From positions 3,110,001 to 3,160,000 of the forward strand of contig JACVTC010000002.1 in assembly GCA_016946835.1 (NCBI GenBank): a stretch of DNA of 50,000 bases. Reading direction: 5' to 3'. Below, in pieces: positions 1-12,355 of this stretch. The translations under genes and the position numbers were made by a program. The DNA comes from Neocallimastix lanati (nom. inval.). Lineage: Eukaryota > Neocallimastigomycota > Neocallimastigomycetes > Neocallimastigales > Neocallimastigaceae. The stretch's first letter is position 1, and each line of letters starts with the position of its first letter. The notes beneath the pieces were generated by a model, which was not told the origin of the DNA, did no database searches, and worked only from the letters and a program-made list of their open reading frames with translations.

Positions 1-3000
1 CAATAGGTAATACACCAATAAAGCAAGTTAGCATCCAAGGCAATGTAATACTCTTTAAAGCAGGCATCGTACCACCAGTATTCCAATTTGAATATTTACT
101 TTTATTATGAATAATTTCACCTCTTTCCATGTATGCTACCCACTCAGCTACTGCACTTAAACCATATTTTCTACCATTTTCTCCAACTAAGTTATCCCAA
201 AGTACATCTTGCTCAATTTGCGCACCATGCATTTGTGTTTCTTCATAAAGTTCAATAGGTAAAATTTCATCAACTAATGCAATCATCATCCAAAAACATT
301 TTTCTTCAACTCGAAAACTATCTTCTGGAAATTTTACTTCCTTGCTATCTGAAAAAATAAGCAATAATAATCCTGCAATATAATTTAATGATTGACAATA
401 ACCTATAGTATATTTTGAATGTCTATCACTTACTGCACCACCCTGTGATGGATCAATTGAATAATAACTAAATGCAACAAGAATATTACGTAGGGATCTA
501 ATATATGGGTTTTTGATTTCTCTTATTGCATTAGGATCATTTTTATTATTTCCTACTTCATCTTGTGTTGGAGGATCAGTAATGAATTTCTCATTGTCTG
601 GAAATGTTCTGTACAAATCTTTTTTTATTTTTTTAAAAAATATGAATAAAATAAAATAAATAAAATAAAACAAAATAAAATAAAATAAAATAAATAGTGA
701 ATATAAAAGAGTAAAGTATTAATAAAAATAAAATAAAATAAATAGTGAAGTAATATAAAAGAGTAAAGTATTAATGAAAATAAAATAAAATAAATAGTGA
801 AGTAATATAAAAGAGTAAAGTATTAATGAAAATAAAATAAAATAAATAGTGAAGTAATATAAAAGAGTAAAGTATTAATGAAAATAAAATAAAATAAAAT
901 AAAATAAAATAAAATAAAATAAAATAAAATAAAATAAAATAAAATAAAATAAAATAAAATAAAATAAAATAAAATAAAATAAAATAAAATAAAATAAAAT
1001 AAAATAAAATAAAATAAAATAAAATAAAATAAAATAAATAAATAAATAAATAAATAAATAAATATAAATATAAATAAAAAGAATAGATTTTCATAGCTTT
1101 ATTTAATAAAATTAATTTTCATTTATTAATTCTTTTTAAATAAACATGAAATTTACCTTTTTCAATTTCTTCTATGCTTTTTGCCATCTTACTCGGCGTC
1201 GAAAACTTTCCTTTTTTTTTATCACTAATTTCCATATCAAGTAAATATTTATATAAATATTGATATGATTGTTGCATTTCTTCAGCACCACTATATTTAA
1301 ACCAACACTTAAATATTTAAATTTAACAACCATAATAATTTATCATTAATATATATAGAATTTATTTAATATTAAAAGTTGTTAATATATAATTATAGTT
1401 AATGAATACCATTGGCCTTAAATCTTGTGGAATACCCTTATGGATAAAACGTTTTACTATATGAGATATTATTATTATATATATTTAATTTAATTATTAT
1501 ATTTTGTACATTATTTTATATAATTTATTACTACTATAAATATATTTTACATTTTTTAGATATTTTTTGTGGTAATTGACCACCATTTTCTTTAATAAGT
1601 GTATTCCATCTTGTTTTACGTTTTTCTAGTATAGGTTGATAATTCTTTTGGAATAATAATTGTGATTCCTTTGATATATATTGATAAGATATTTTAAATC
1701 CATATCTATCTCTGTTATTTATATTTAATATTATATAATATAATATTTAATTTAATTTATTTATTAAATAATAATTATGTTACTGATTCTAGTTATATAT
1801 TTATATATATATCTTAATTGACCAAGCACCAAAAATATATATATATTTTTTAATATTAATATAATATTAAATAGTACTTTATTATAAAAGTATATTACCT
1901 TTCTACATTATCTGACTTTTCAACTTGCGTTATAGGAGGTGGATCAATTCTTTCTACAAGCGGTATACTATTTTGAGGATGATAATTATTTTTATTCATA
2001 TCACCTTTAATATTTTCTTCATCACTACTATAACGAGATGCATTATCATCATATATTTCTAAGTCATTATTTAGAAAAGGTAATCTATTATTGTTCCTAT
2101 CATTTTCTATGTTACCATTACCTTTAATTTTTTTATTATTAATAATATTATTTTAATTATTTATATATATATAGTAATATAATTATTTTAAAATTAAGTT
2201 TGTTGATAATGTCTGATTATTATACAATATACTTAAAATAATTTATATGACATTTATATATAAGAATTTATTATTTATATTAATACCTCCATCAAAATTA
2301 TTATTGATATTTTCTGTAAATCTATAATGATTATTTGTTGAACTTATAGATACTTCTGAAAATACTGAAGTTGAAGAATCATTTTTAATTAAACGATTTT
2401 TTAATGGCATTGCATATTGATTTAGAGATGACACACTTGTATTATTTGGTATATTATTAGTTTTTTGAGGTTGCTGATGAGGAAACGGTGGTACTTCATT
2501 TTGTTTTAATAATTCATCTTCTTGGTATTGAGCTTGTTTTGATAAAGGTGAAGAAGTATTAACTTGATATTTTTTATTATAATTTAAGGATGATGAAGAT
2601 GGGAGATGATGTAATTTAGATTCATTATTTATAGAATTATCATTAGCGCTTTTAACATTACTAGGCCCTATATTATTTGGCTTATTTAAATTATAATTAT
2701 TATCTCGAGACCTAGATCCATCTCGACTTTTACTTCTATTAAAGTTTATATCTCTATCTCTATTTCTATCTCTCTCTCTATCTCTCTCTCTATCTCTTTC
2801 TCTGTTTCTATCTCTGTCTCTGTCTCTGTCTCTGTCTCTATCTCTATTTCTATCTCTATCTCTTTCATTGATTCTGTCTCTATCCCTGATTCTATCTCTA
2901 TCTCTATCTCTGTCATTGATTCTATCTCTTTCTCTATCTCTGTCATTGATTCTATCTCTGTCTCTATCTCTGTCATTGATTCTGTCTCTATCTCTTTCTC

Positions 3001-3466
3001 TATTTCTAATCCCATCATCATTTCTAGGTCTTCCTCTATTTCTTTCACTACCCATTCTTTCTGGTCTTCTATTGCCGTAATTATTTATAGTGTGTCCATT
3101 ACTTTTACTTCGTGAAAGATAACCTTCAGGATTATAATCTTCTGTTGAACCACCACCTCTTCTTCTTGGTTGTTGATTCCTTATGTCTGTATTACTTTTA
3201 CTACGATTATGATTTCTTCTTGAATTTTCATTTCTATCTCCTCTATTATTTAAATTATTTTCACTGCGATATGCATTCAAATTATTATTACTTCTTGAGG
3301 AAAAATTTGAGTGTTTTTGTCCGACTTCAAGATTATTACTACTTTTACTTATATTCTTATACTTATGAGGATTCATATTTAAATTATTATTTCCCCTTTG
3401 TGAATGATTATTTGATGGTCCATCACTGTCTGTTTTTGGATATTTCTTTCTATCTTGTTGTTCCAT
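1..3466 (-). CDS. TBC-domain Rab GTPase-activating protein, spliced, 3' end beyond the window
   Basis: Six exons with GT-AG borders and matching phases: 3466-2287, 2121-1899, 1711-1551, 1456-1410, 1307-1157 and 618-1 (runs off the edge). This gives at least 793 residues. Residues 1 to about 460 are disordered, rich in Asn, Ser and Arg, with an Arg-Asp repeat at about 155-240. The TBC domain opens with RDRYGF (about 468), then GIPQDLRP (about 529-536), then the arginine-finger motif IEKDLYRT (IxxDxxRT, Arg about 591), then the glutamine finger in GYCQSLN (Gln about 663; the usual YxQG is YCQS). LPWMLTCF lies near the edge. Both catalytic fingers are present, so it should accelerate GTP hydrolysis by a Rab GTPase and act in membrane traffic; the Rab partner cannot be told. 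The start ATG at 3466 is the first in an open frame. Domain call confident; exon borders read by eye. Confidence 0.88.
632..1080. repeat. 52-bp tandem repeat plus (AAAAT)n array inside the last visible TBC-gene intron
   Basis: Four copies of a unit starting TAAATAGTGA begin at 691, 739, 791 and 843 (spacing 48, 52, 52). They run into about 30 perfect AAAAT pentamers (about 881-1034), then AAAT repeats to about 1062. The whole array lies in the intron 1156-619 and makes up most of its length. An apparent 107-residue open frame across it is only the pentamer read in frame. Confidence 0.95.
2745..3003 (-). repeat. coding microsatellite, degenerate GA(T/C)AGA hexamers encoding Arg-Asp
   Basis: About 260 bases of nearly uninterrupted purine on the coding strand (pyrimidine on the + strand) encode RD/RE dipeptides, broken by regular RIN(D/E)RD units. 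It lies inside exon 1 of the TBC-domain gene. The other reading frames over it are also open (Ser-Leu on the + strand, Glu-Ile on the - strand), but these are shadows. Confidence 0.9.
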
Positions 3467-3563
3467 TTTTCTATTGTATTACTAATATTGTATAATTTTA
3501 AGTACTTTAATATTATATATATTAAAATGTAAAATAAATTTGTTGAACTTTAAATTTTCGAAA

Positions 3564-3597
<34 letters not shown>

Positions 3598-5123
3598 TAC
3601 TGATAACTTTATTGATACGCAATTATATATTTAATAGATTTTAACTATGTTTGTTTATTGCTAGTTTATTTTATTTGTTTATGCGTCTATATTTTTGTTC
3701 TCTTAAAAATAAATATAAATAAAAGGTAATAATAAACAATAATATATGGAATACGTAATAATGAAATTTCAATTTAAACCACTTTATCAAGTAATATGAA
3801 CAATAAATAATATATTTTCCTTTCAATATATTACTACCAATTATTTGAAATTTATTTAAATGAAATTATATTATTAATTATAATATTTAATATAATTATT
3901 AAAATATATAAATATAAATTATTTTAAATTTTATATATTTATAATTATTTGAATATCATTTATGTAAAATAAAAAATTATAAATATTGTTTAATTTATAA
4001 ATCATTTATTTTTTTTCTTATCCATATAAAAAGTATAGTTTAATATTTAGTATTAAAATTAACACTTTATTATTCTTTTATAGTTTAAACGTAAAACTTC
4101 AATATAGGTTTTTAAAATATAATTGAAAAGTTTTTATATATAACTTCAAGTTATACCAATTAACATATATAATAACAAATATTTATATGATTATGATAAA
4201 AAATGATATTGATAAATTTATATAATTATTGCTGTTAATTGGATTATTTATTACTCCCTTTTATTATTATATATAAATAAAAAAAAATAAACTTTTTCTG
4301 AAGTTTCAATTTAATAAAATCTCTTGTTCCATTTATAAAGAAAAAAACTTTTTCGATTATCCTAAATAAATATAAATTTTAATGATTTATTTGATATAAA
4401 TAATATATTGTTTATATTGTATTGTATTATTATTATAATAATAATAATAATTATTATTTTATTTTTAATATTATTTTAATGTTTTTCTATTAATATTAAA
4501 TTAATATCACCAGCTATTATTATTATTATTATTTTTTTTGTATTTTTTATATAAACAACGAAAATAATAATATTAAAAAAAAAAAAAAAAAAAAAAAAGC
4601 ATAATAATAATAATAATAAAAAATTATAAAATGAAATATTATTAATAGTATAAATTAATAAATATATATTGTATTTACAATATAATTATTATAATATGTA
4701 TAATACAAATTAATGATACTATTTCAAAATAATATAAATTAAAGTTAATTATAATTAAAAAATAAAGTTGCTTCATGTTGTTATATTTAATATTAAATTA
4801 TCAAATTATATTATAATTTCTAATATGCCTCGTTACAATCTAAAAAAAAATAAAAAAAATAAAAAAAATAAAAAAAAAAAAAAAATAAAAGAAAAAAAGA
4901 AAAAAAAAACTTATAAAAGCAAGAAAATATAGCAATTCTATTAACATTATAAGTTACATTTGAAATATTTTGTAGAGCTTTAATTATAATTAAAAGTACC
5001 ATATAACATAAATATTGTAAATGGATTAAACAAAATTTAAAGTTATGATATTTATTCTATATTTAAAATATTTGAATAATCGAAAAATAAACATATTTTT
5101 CACTGATCATCAACATCATTATT

Positions 5124-5248
<125 letters not shown>

Positions 5249-5842
5249 GTATCATGATGATTAATTATTTATAGCAAAATATAAAAAAATATTTTTGAAG
5301 TTTAATAAATATATTAATTATCTTTTTTTTAATATTTTTAAAAATTTGATTTATTTTAATGTATAAAAGACAAATACAAAAACAAATTTATCTAAATATA
5401 ACTTTTCTTAAAATGTACAAACTTCAAAGGATTATTTATTTATTAATTAATGAATAAAAAATACATATTAATTTAATGAATGAATAAATAAATAAATAAA
5501 TAAACAAATAGAAATATATAAATTTATTTAATATTTATTTATTTGCATTATTTTTATTGTGAATATTTAATTGTTTTATTATTTATTAGACTTGTAATAC
5601 ATACTTTAAATTTATTATCTTTTTATATATATTTATATATATATATATTAAACATTTTTATACAGAATTATATAATATATATTTTATATTGATAAGATTT
5701 ATATATATTATTTATATTATTTATATAACTTTAATAAAATATAATTAAATTATATTTTGTCTATATATATTTCTTATTTTATAATAATAATAATTATTAA
5801 GGTAGTTTAATTTATTCAATTCATTTAATTTATATTTATTTT

Positions 5843-5844
<2 letters not shown>

Positions 5845-5892
<48 letters not shown>
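5845..5892. repeat. 48-base uninterrupted T tract
   Basis: Lies 80 bases beyond the MKT1 stop codon; on the MKT1 strand it is a genomic poly-A run just 3' of the gene. Confidence 0.97.
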
Positions 5893-5901
<9 letters not shown>

Positions 5902-5972
5902 TATATTATATATTATTTATTGGTTATATTATTTGAAATTTCACTATCATTATTATTTACTATTAAAGAAAC

Positions 5973-8543
5973 TTAATTAAATATTGGCCTTTTATCCTTT
6001 AACCATTCGTTAGCATCAATAAATTCTCTAGCATATTCTTCACTTATTTGACCATCAGCTTTTAATGATTTAACAGCTTCTAAAATACAATCCCATAATT
6101 TATAGGTATTTTCCATATTTGATTTAACATTATCACAATATTCTTGAAATTTAGTTTCAACAGCCGTCGTTGATTTTTGAATAACTTCAGTAGTAATATT
6201 AATAATATCTGTTAAACTATCTAAATAATTTTTAGTAATAATACCATTAGCAGTATTAGCATCTAAAAGGAATGGTAATTTAATACCAGTACTAAGAATT
6301 TCTAAATTAGAATCTGATTTACCAGCATTTTCATTCATTGCCATCGATAACAGAATCATTTCACATAAATTACGTAAACTACGTGTTACCGCTTTCATAA
6401 AACTATTGAAACGTAATAATTCAAGATCGAGTGGACCATTCCAAGCAATCATGGATTTAAATGAAATATGAAGTAAACTAGCTACACGAGAAATAAGATT
6501 AATATGTTCTTTAACGTCATTACCATCTTTATTGGGTGTTGAGGGGGTACTACTTGATATTGGAGATGACAGCATAGATCCAAGTTTAGTATATGGAACT
6601 CTATTATAAGCTTTGTTATTTAGAACATTCATACGAATTAGTTCAAGGGCAGTAACAATTTCTTCTTGGAAAATAGCAGAAGAAGGTGCTAAACTTAATG
6701 CCTTTTGTAATGCCTTTCCATAAGGAGTAAAATGATATGAACCAAAAACATAATTGGCTGATGAATTTGAAGAATTTGATTTTGATGATTTTAATTCAAT
6801 AAAATTTCTAGCTTCTAAGAATCTTAAAAGTACTAAAGCATAAATATCATCTACATTACGAACATACTTTAAATCAAATGGTGATAAATTATTATTTTTA
6901 GAATTTTTTAAATTATTTGCATTTTGATTAGTTGGTACATTTAATTGTATTTGAGACTGATTAGCAATGGTTTGTAAACAGAATAATAAATTAATATTAC
7001 TAATAGAAAAGTCTTTTTCCTTCTTTTTATGACTTTCTATCCAATCAATATTATTAGTAAGGGAATATATTGGTACAGTATTGGTTTTGATTGAGGATTC
7101 CTTATTTTTATTTAATTTTTCTTTTTCCTTACCTTCTTCATTGTTATTTTCATTTTCATTTTCATTATCATTTTCATTTTCTTTATCATTTTCTTTATCA
7201 TTTTGCTTTGATTTATTAATTTGAGCGATCTTATTTGGTGGTAACCAACGTACACCAACTGGTTCATTCTTATGATGTAGTTGAACTTCATGAGATGGAT
7301 CAAACCAAAATATACTATTTACTTTTCGATTTCTTATAAAGCTTGACATGCCCATAGTTAATAAACTAAGAGCTTGGGTTCTTAAATCTAAAAGACTTTG
7401 ACTTTTAATAAATTCACGGTATTCAATAGTATCACCATTACATAATGGTGGTCCTTCTAAAAGCATTCCAGAAACTAAATTAGTAATAACTTGTGGTGAT
7501 ACCATACCTTGACACATATAGAAATAAACCTCGTCTGGTAAACGTGGACCAAAAAGCTCGTGGAGATCATTTGGTGCAGTTTCTTTGTTTAACGGTTCAG
7601 TTGTGCCATCATCCTTCAAAATAATATTATGATTAATAATTGATTTAATTCTACAGAAATTATCTTCATAATTGTATTCTTTAACTTTTGGATTTTCTGC
7701 AAATGCTTGTATAGCATTAAAACCAGTTCTATATTGTTGCAACATATCTACTGTTCCTTTAAATGTAAATGAAATGTTTTTGCTACCAACAAGCGGTGGA
7801 AATGTTGAAATCCAGTCAAAACCTGCGAGCATACAAATATCAATAAAGTGGTCGGGATGAATTAAATTTAAGTCTTGAATCACTCTAATTTTTTCAATCC
7901 AAGTAAATTCTTTTTTATCAAAATCAATATTTAAAATTACATTATCACTATCACCACACCACATTAACATTTCACTACCACTATAAACTGATTGAACATA
8001 TCCTTTTTGTTGTAAGTATGCTAATTGAGCCCATGATGAATAAGGAGCGCGCATAAATTCTATATTATTTTCTTGAAAGATTTTAAAAACTGAATTCATA
8101 AATTCATTTTGATGAACCGAATTTGAGCTACTCCATGTATTATGGGCACTTTCTAATCTACCTCTTTCATAATGGTCCCAACCTGAAGAACGTTTATTAG
8201 GTCTTGTATCTTCAATAGTGAATGGCTTATCTTTACGTAAAAAGGATAAACCATTAAATACAAAGAATGGGTAAATATCAAGTGAACGAATTTTATTGAT
8301 TTCCTTTTCTAACAAAGTTTTAAAGGAATTATATGGGAATGTACCTCCCATAGATACAATATTAGCTGTAATATTTTCAAGTATTTTTGCATCGGAAGTA
8401 ATTGATGAACGATTAGGTTTAATTATTTTTCTCAACCAATATTGACCCTCAATTCCAATCTTGGCACCTTTCAATTGAGAAATTGGGGCTTTTTGAATAA
8501 GTTGTCTTTCTGATATATAAATATCAAAATGACGAATTGGCAT
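5973..8543 (-). CDS. MKT1: MKT1-family post-transcriptional regulator (XPG-like fold)
   Basis: Single-exon gene of 856 residues, close to the roughly 830 of yeast Mkt1. The N-terminal XPG-like part includes IGIEGQYWLRK (about 29-39), YPFFVFNGL (about 91-99), MRAPYSSWAQLAYL (about 164-177) and LAGFDWISTFP (about 239-249). In active FEN/XPG nucleases the matching places carry Asp/Glu clusters; here the first Asp is Glu and the EAEA-type cluster is PYSSWAQ, so it is probably not a nuclease, as for the family. A Glu/Asn/Lys-rich insert (about 446-483) separates this from the Mkt1 C-terminal region. In yeast Mkt1 works with Pbp1 in translational control of specific mRNAs; the same role here is inferred. 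ATG at 8543 fits the family N-terminus. Neighbours give no functional hint. Confidence 0.92.
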   Translation of the reverse strand: MPIRHFDIYISERQLIQKAPISQLKGAKIGIEGQYWLRKIIKPNRSSITSDAKILENITANIVSMGGTFPYNSFKTLLEKEINKIRSLDIYPFFVFNGLSFLRKDKPFTIEDTRPNKRSSGWDHYERGRLESAHNTWSSSNSVHQNEFMNSVFKIFQENNIEFMRAPYSSWAQLAYLQQKGYVQSVYSGSEMLMWCGDSDNVILNIDFDKKEFTWIEKIRVIQDLNLIHPDHFIDICMLAGFDWISTFPPLVGSKNISFTFKGTVDMLQQYRTGFNAIQAFAENPKVKEYNYEDNFCRIKSIINHNIILKDDGTTEPLNKETAPNDLHELFGPRLPDEVYFYMCQGMVSPQVITNLVSGMLLEGPPLCNGDTIEYREFIKSQSLLDLRTQALSLLTMGMSSFIRNRKVNSIFWFDPSHEVQLHHKNEPVGVRWLPPNKIAQINKSKQNDKENDKENENDNENENENNNEEGKEKEKLNKNKESSIKTNTVPIYSLTNNIDWIESHKKKEKDFSISNINLLFCLQTIANQSQIQLNVPTNQNANNLKNSKNNNLSPFDLKYVRNVDDIYALVLLRFLEARNFIELKSSKSNSSNSSANYVFGSYHFTPYGKALQKALSLAPSSAIFQEEIVTALELIRMNVLNNKAYNRVPYTKLGSMLSSPISSSTPSTPNKDGNDVKEHINLISRVASLLHISFKSMIAWNGPLDLELLRFNSFMKAVTRSLRNLCEMILLSMAMNENAGKSDSNLEILSTGIKLPFLLDANTANGIITKNYLDSLTDIINITTEVIQKSTTAVETKFQEYCDNVKSNMENTYKLWDCILEAVKSLKADGQISEEYAREFIDANEWLKDKRPIFN

Positions 8544-8968
8544 ATTTTATTATTAATATTATTATCTGTTATTATTTTTATTATTATATATAAATGTATA
8601 TATGAATAAGAAGAAAATGATTAGAAAAATTAATATTAATTAAAAAAAATTTTCTCATTTTATTTTCTGTATTGATGTTAATATTAATTTGGTTAAAAAA
8701 ATATATAAATAAAAACAATTATTCTATTTCAATATAAATTAAAATTTTTAAATAGATCCTATATATATATATATTTTGTTAAAAAGAAATGACAAATACT
8801 ATATTTAATTAATTGAAGAAGATCCTATTTGAAAAACTTTAGTTTTAAAGTTTAAACTTAATAAATTAATTATTATATTTATATCATTATTCATATTAAA
8901 TATGGAATGGATTAATCATTTTTATATAAAATAAATATGATATGATTAAACTTGTTCTAAAATGTTGA

Positions 8969-9003
<35 letters not shown>

Positions 9004-9245
9004 TAATAATAATAATAATAATAATAAAAGATTTATTTTAATAAATTGTGTATTTAATTATAGTATTTAATGTAAAATTATCACATCACTTTAAATAAAA
9101 AAATAATATAAATCAATAAATAACAAAGATAAAATTAAATAATTATTTATATTTATTAATTGAAATTTTATTCATTGCAAATTTAATCATATAGTAATAA
9201 TAAAGTTAGTACTGTTATATTAATATCATAATTAATTGACGTAAA

Positions 9246-9281
<36 letters not shown>

Positions 9282-9987
9282 ATTTGAGTTATAATCAAAA
9301 ATGTAAGGTAAACTACCAATTTATTGTTATAGTAAATTTGATGGATATTTGATTGATAAAAATTAATTTATTTTTTTAATGTTAACATTTTTAATAAATA
9401 AAGAGTTAAATCCAATGAATACATATATTTGTATATATATTTATTTTTACTTTTATTCTTACTTTAATATTTTTGGTATATAATAAAACAATTTATAATT
9501 TTAAATTTTCTTCTTATAATATTTGTTAAATTTGTGCAAATAAAATTATTTGTATTGTTTTACCTTAAAATATTAATCTAATGGTATAATATAAAATAAA
9601 AAATTAAATGAATTTAATTTAATAATAATAATAATAAGGAATATTATATATTTAATTTAAGCGAATTCTGAGATTTAAATAAAGATTATATAAATTATAA
9701 TTTTTAATAATATAAAATTAGTTCAAAAAATTTTCTTTTGAAAATGTATATATAAAAAAAATAAAAGAAAAAATTTTTTTTATATTTATATTAATATCTT
9801 TTGTTTTTTAAATTAAAATTCTTTTTAAATTTATTATTTATTTAGATTATTTTAATAAATTAATTATTTCTAATTATTTTAATTTTTTTTTAATTTACTT
9901 GTTATTTTATTTATTTCTTGTTTATTCATTTACTTAATTTAATTAAATTTAATGATATCAAAAAATAAATAATAATAATAATATTAA

Positions 9988-10054
<67 letters not shown>

Positions 10055-10200
10055 AAACTAATTCTTTTTTAATTATTTTCTTAAATATATAAATAATAAT
10101 AATAATAATATATATATTAATTATAATATGGATATAATTATCATCTTTAAAGTAATTTTTGATCACTTAAATTTACTATTTACTATTAAATGTTCATTAT
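8544..10200. other. intergenic low-complexity DNA upstream of MKT1
   Basis: A/T tracts, short (AAT)n and (ATT)n runs (9003-9027, 9248-9280) and an (AAAT)n array at about 9986-10056. No gene seen; the 60-residue frame at 9984-10166 is translated microsatellite. Confidence 0.8.
9986..10056. repeat. (AAAT)n microsatellite, about 17 copies
   Basis: Perfect tetranucleotide array in intergenic DNA. Confidence 0.95.
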
Positions 10201-10224
10201 GCTTTTTTTTTTAATTTTTTAGTT

Positions 10225-10760
10225 TCGCATTAAAGAAGAAGTTCTTTAGCCCATTTTACTTTAGAATAATTAAGTTTATTTGATGAATCATTTTAATTTG
10301 AATAATTATATATAATGTAATTTAATTTTACTTATAAATTTAACAATTTTTTATTTTATTTTTCTTCTATTAATTGTTTAGCTTCCCAGAATGAAGGAAG
10401 ATTTTCAAGTAACTTCATTATTATTTTCTATTTTCTTTTTTCTCATAATCTTTATTATTCACAAAATAAATTTAATATTTTATTTATTTATTTAAAACTT
10501 ATTAATAAATTATAGAGTAATTAGTTTTATTTTTAATTAATTTACTTTTGTTCCATTATATATATATATATATATTTTAATTAAATCATTAACATCATTC
10601 TTAATTGAATAAAATTCATAAATTCATTCATTTAAAGAACTCATATAAGTGTCATATTATAGTTTTTATTAGTTAATCCTTTATCACCATTATCTTCTTC
10701 TGAGTTGAAATTTATATCCGCATTGTTATCATTTAACTTTATGGTTATTATTTTTTTTTT
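10225..10760 (-). pseudogene. unrecognised coding-like scraps, possible decayed or multi-exon small gene
   Basis: Three short stretches on the - strand have the higher G+C and codon look of real exons. One (about 10752-10652) reads IKLNDNNADINFNSEED. A second (about 10420-10363) reads KLLENLPSFWEAKQLIEE and ends at a stop. A third (about 10295-10229) reads KLNYSKVKWAKELLL and ends at a stop. I could not join them with convincing GT-AG introns or a start codon, and I do not recognise the family. They could be relics, or exons of a short gene whose splice sites I misread. Confidence 0.35.
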
Positions 10761-10865
10761 TCGATAATAAAAAAAAAAAAATAAAAAAATTTAAAGCCAT
10801 GTAAGATTCAAAATAAAATTAAAACAACTATAGGTTTTTAATAATATATGCTGAATATATCAAAC

Positions 10866-10991
10866 ATGTGTTAAAAAAATGTTAAAATAGCATATTTATT
10901 ACATATTTGAATATATATATATTATATATGTTAAAACATATATAATATATGTAAAAATATATATATATTTTTTAGCACATATTTAACACAT
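10866..10991. repeat. small palindromic, MITE-like element
   Basis: Perfect 10-bp terminal inverted repeats: ATGTGTTAAA at 10866-10875 and TTTAACACAT at 10982-10991. Inside, near 10918-10947, is a hairpin of ATATTATATATG and CATATATAATAT around a six-base loop. No coding capacity. Target-site duplications are not clear. Confidence 0.5.
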
Positions 10992-11529
10992 AACCGAAAC
11001 TTTCTTACTCTATAAGTTTATAATAAATACAAAATTAATTAATTAATAAATTTAATACTAATCAAAATCAAATAAATTTTAAAATAATGATGAATAGAAA
11101 TTACTTTTTTACTCCTAACTTAAGGTTATCATTTAATGTTATTGATTTTTCGATTTTATTCTAGTTGAAAACATCAATCATTTTTTTATATTATTTCTTA
11201 TGCTATTAATACATGTTTAAACAATATTAATATAAATAAATATAAATATATAATTTTGTCAAATAAAATATTAAAATAGCTTTTTATTTACTTTAATTCT
11301 ATTAATTTATTATCTTTTTTTTTTTAGTGGTTTATTATTATTGCTTTTCATTTTCATGAGAGCGAACAAAAAAATTAATTGATAATTATTAATTTTTTTT
11401 ATAGATATGAAATATATTATACTTTTTATTTTTAATAATATTTTAATTTATTCTGTTCCATAATTTTTAATAAAATGTATGTTATGTGGGTTTTCATACT
11501 GTGGATTTTTAATGTTTAAAGAAAAAATT

Positions 11530-12355
11530 AATAGAGCATTAAAAGCTTTTACCAATAACGCAACATTCAAGAATATGGGATTTATATAAAAAAATTGAAA
11601 ATGATATTGGCCGAGAAATAACAATTAGAATTTGGAGAAGATATCTTAAATTTGATTCTAATAATACTGAAGATTACATATATCTTTTATTAAATATGAA
11701 TTCCTCCATGATATACTGAAGCAGTGAAAATACTTTCAGGTATTGTTGAAAATTCCAAAATTTGTTTCAAAATATGGTTAAAATTTCATATCAACTTTGG
11801 ATTCAACTTTGTGAATTAGAAACAATAGGTTTAAATCCGAATATTTTAATTTTAAATTCAAATGGATTAACATCTATAATTAATAATAAAATTGGTATAG
11901 AAGAGCGATTAGATGTTGAAAAAAAAATATTCGATCTGGAATTTCAAGATTTTCAGATCAAGTTGGTATATAATGGAATAGTTTAACAAGATGATCATGA
12001 ATGGAAGAAAGGTGATGAATTATGAGAGAAAGAAAAATAATCAAACTAAAGTATTACAAACTTACACTATTGCTATGGAAAAAACTATTGGACTAAAAAA
12101 AAAAAAGCTAGTGGTAAATTAAGTTCACTTTGGATTAGTTTTGCAAATTGGTATTTAGAAGCTGATGATCTTAAATCAGCATGTACGATATTTAAAAAAA
12201 GCTACCAAAGTTTCATACAAGAAAGTAGACGAATTAACAGAAATTTGATGTGAATGGTCAGATAGTGAATTATAAGCAGGTAATATTGAAAAAGCTCTTG
12301 AAGTTATGGCTAGAGCGACATCAAGATCAAATCAAAAAAAAATTAAGTGTTAGAT
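11530..12355 (+). pseudogene. SYF1: decayed SYF1 (XAB2-type HAT-repeat splicing factor) copy
   Basis: Pieces in different frames match the order of a Syf1 protein. About 11560-11720 reads QHSRIWDLYKKIEND then IRIWRRYLKFDSNN. About 11765-11830 reads SYQLWIQLCELE. About 11929-11985 reads RSGISRFSDQVG. About 12116-12320 reads LWISFANWYLEADDLKSA, then KATKVSYKKVDELTEI, AGNIEKALEVMARATSRS. At least five frameshifts and several in-frame stops separate them, and repeats between WNSL and LWISFANWY appear deleted. Syf1 is a scaffold of the NineTeen/Prp19 spliceosome complex. This copy cannot make it, so an intact gene is expected elsewhere. No introns are visible, which fits a retrocopy but does not prove it. 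Confidence 0.75.

Noticed and set aside
771-1094. 107-residue - strand open frame
   Set aside because: Pure translation of the AAAAT/AAAT microsatellite inside an intron.
2868-3495. + strand and alternate - strand open frames over the TBC gene
   Set aside because: Shadows of exon 1, whose hexamer repeat keeps several frames open; the real frame continues by splicing into the TBC domain.
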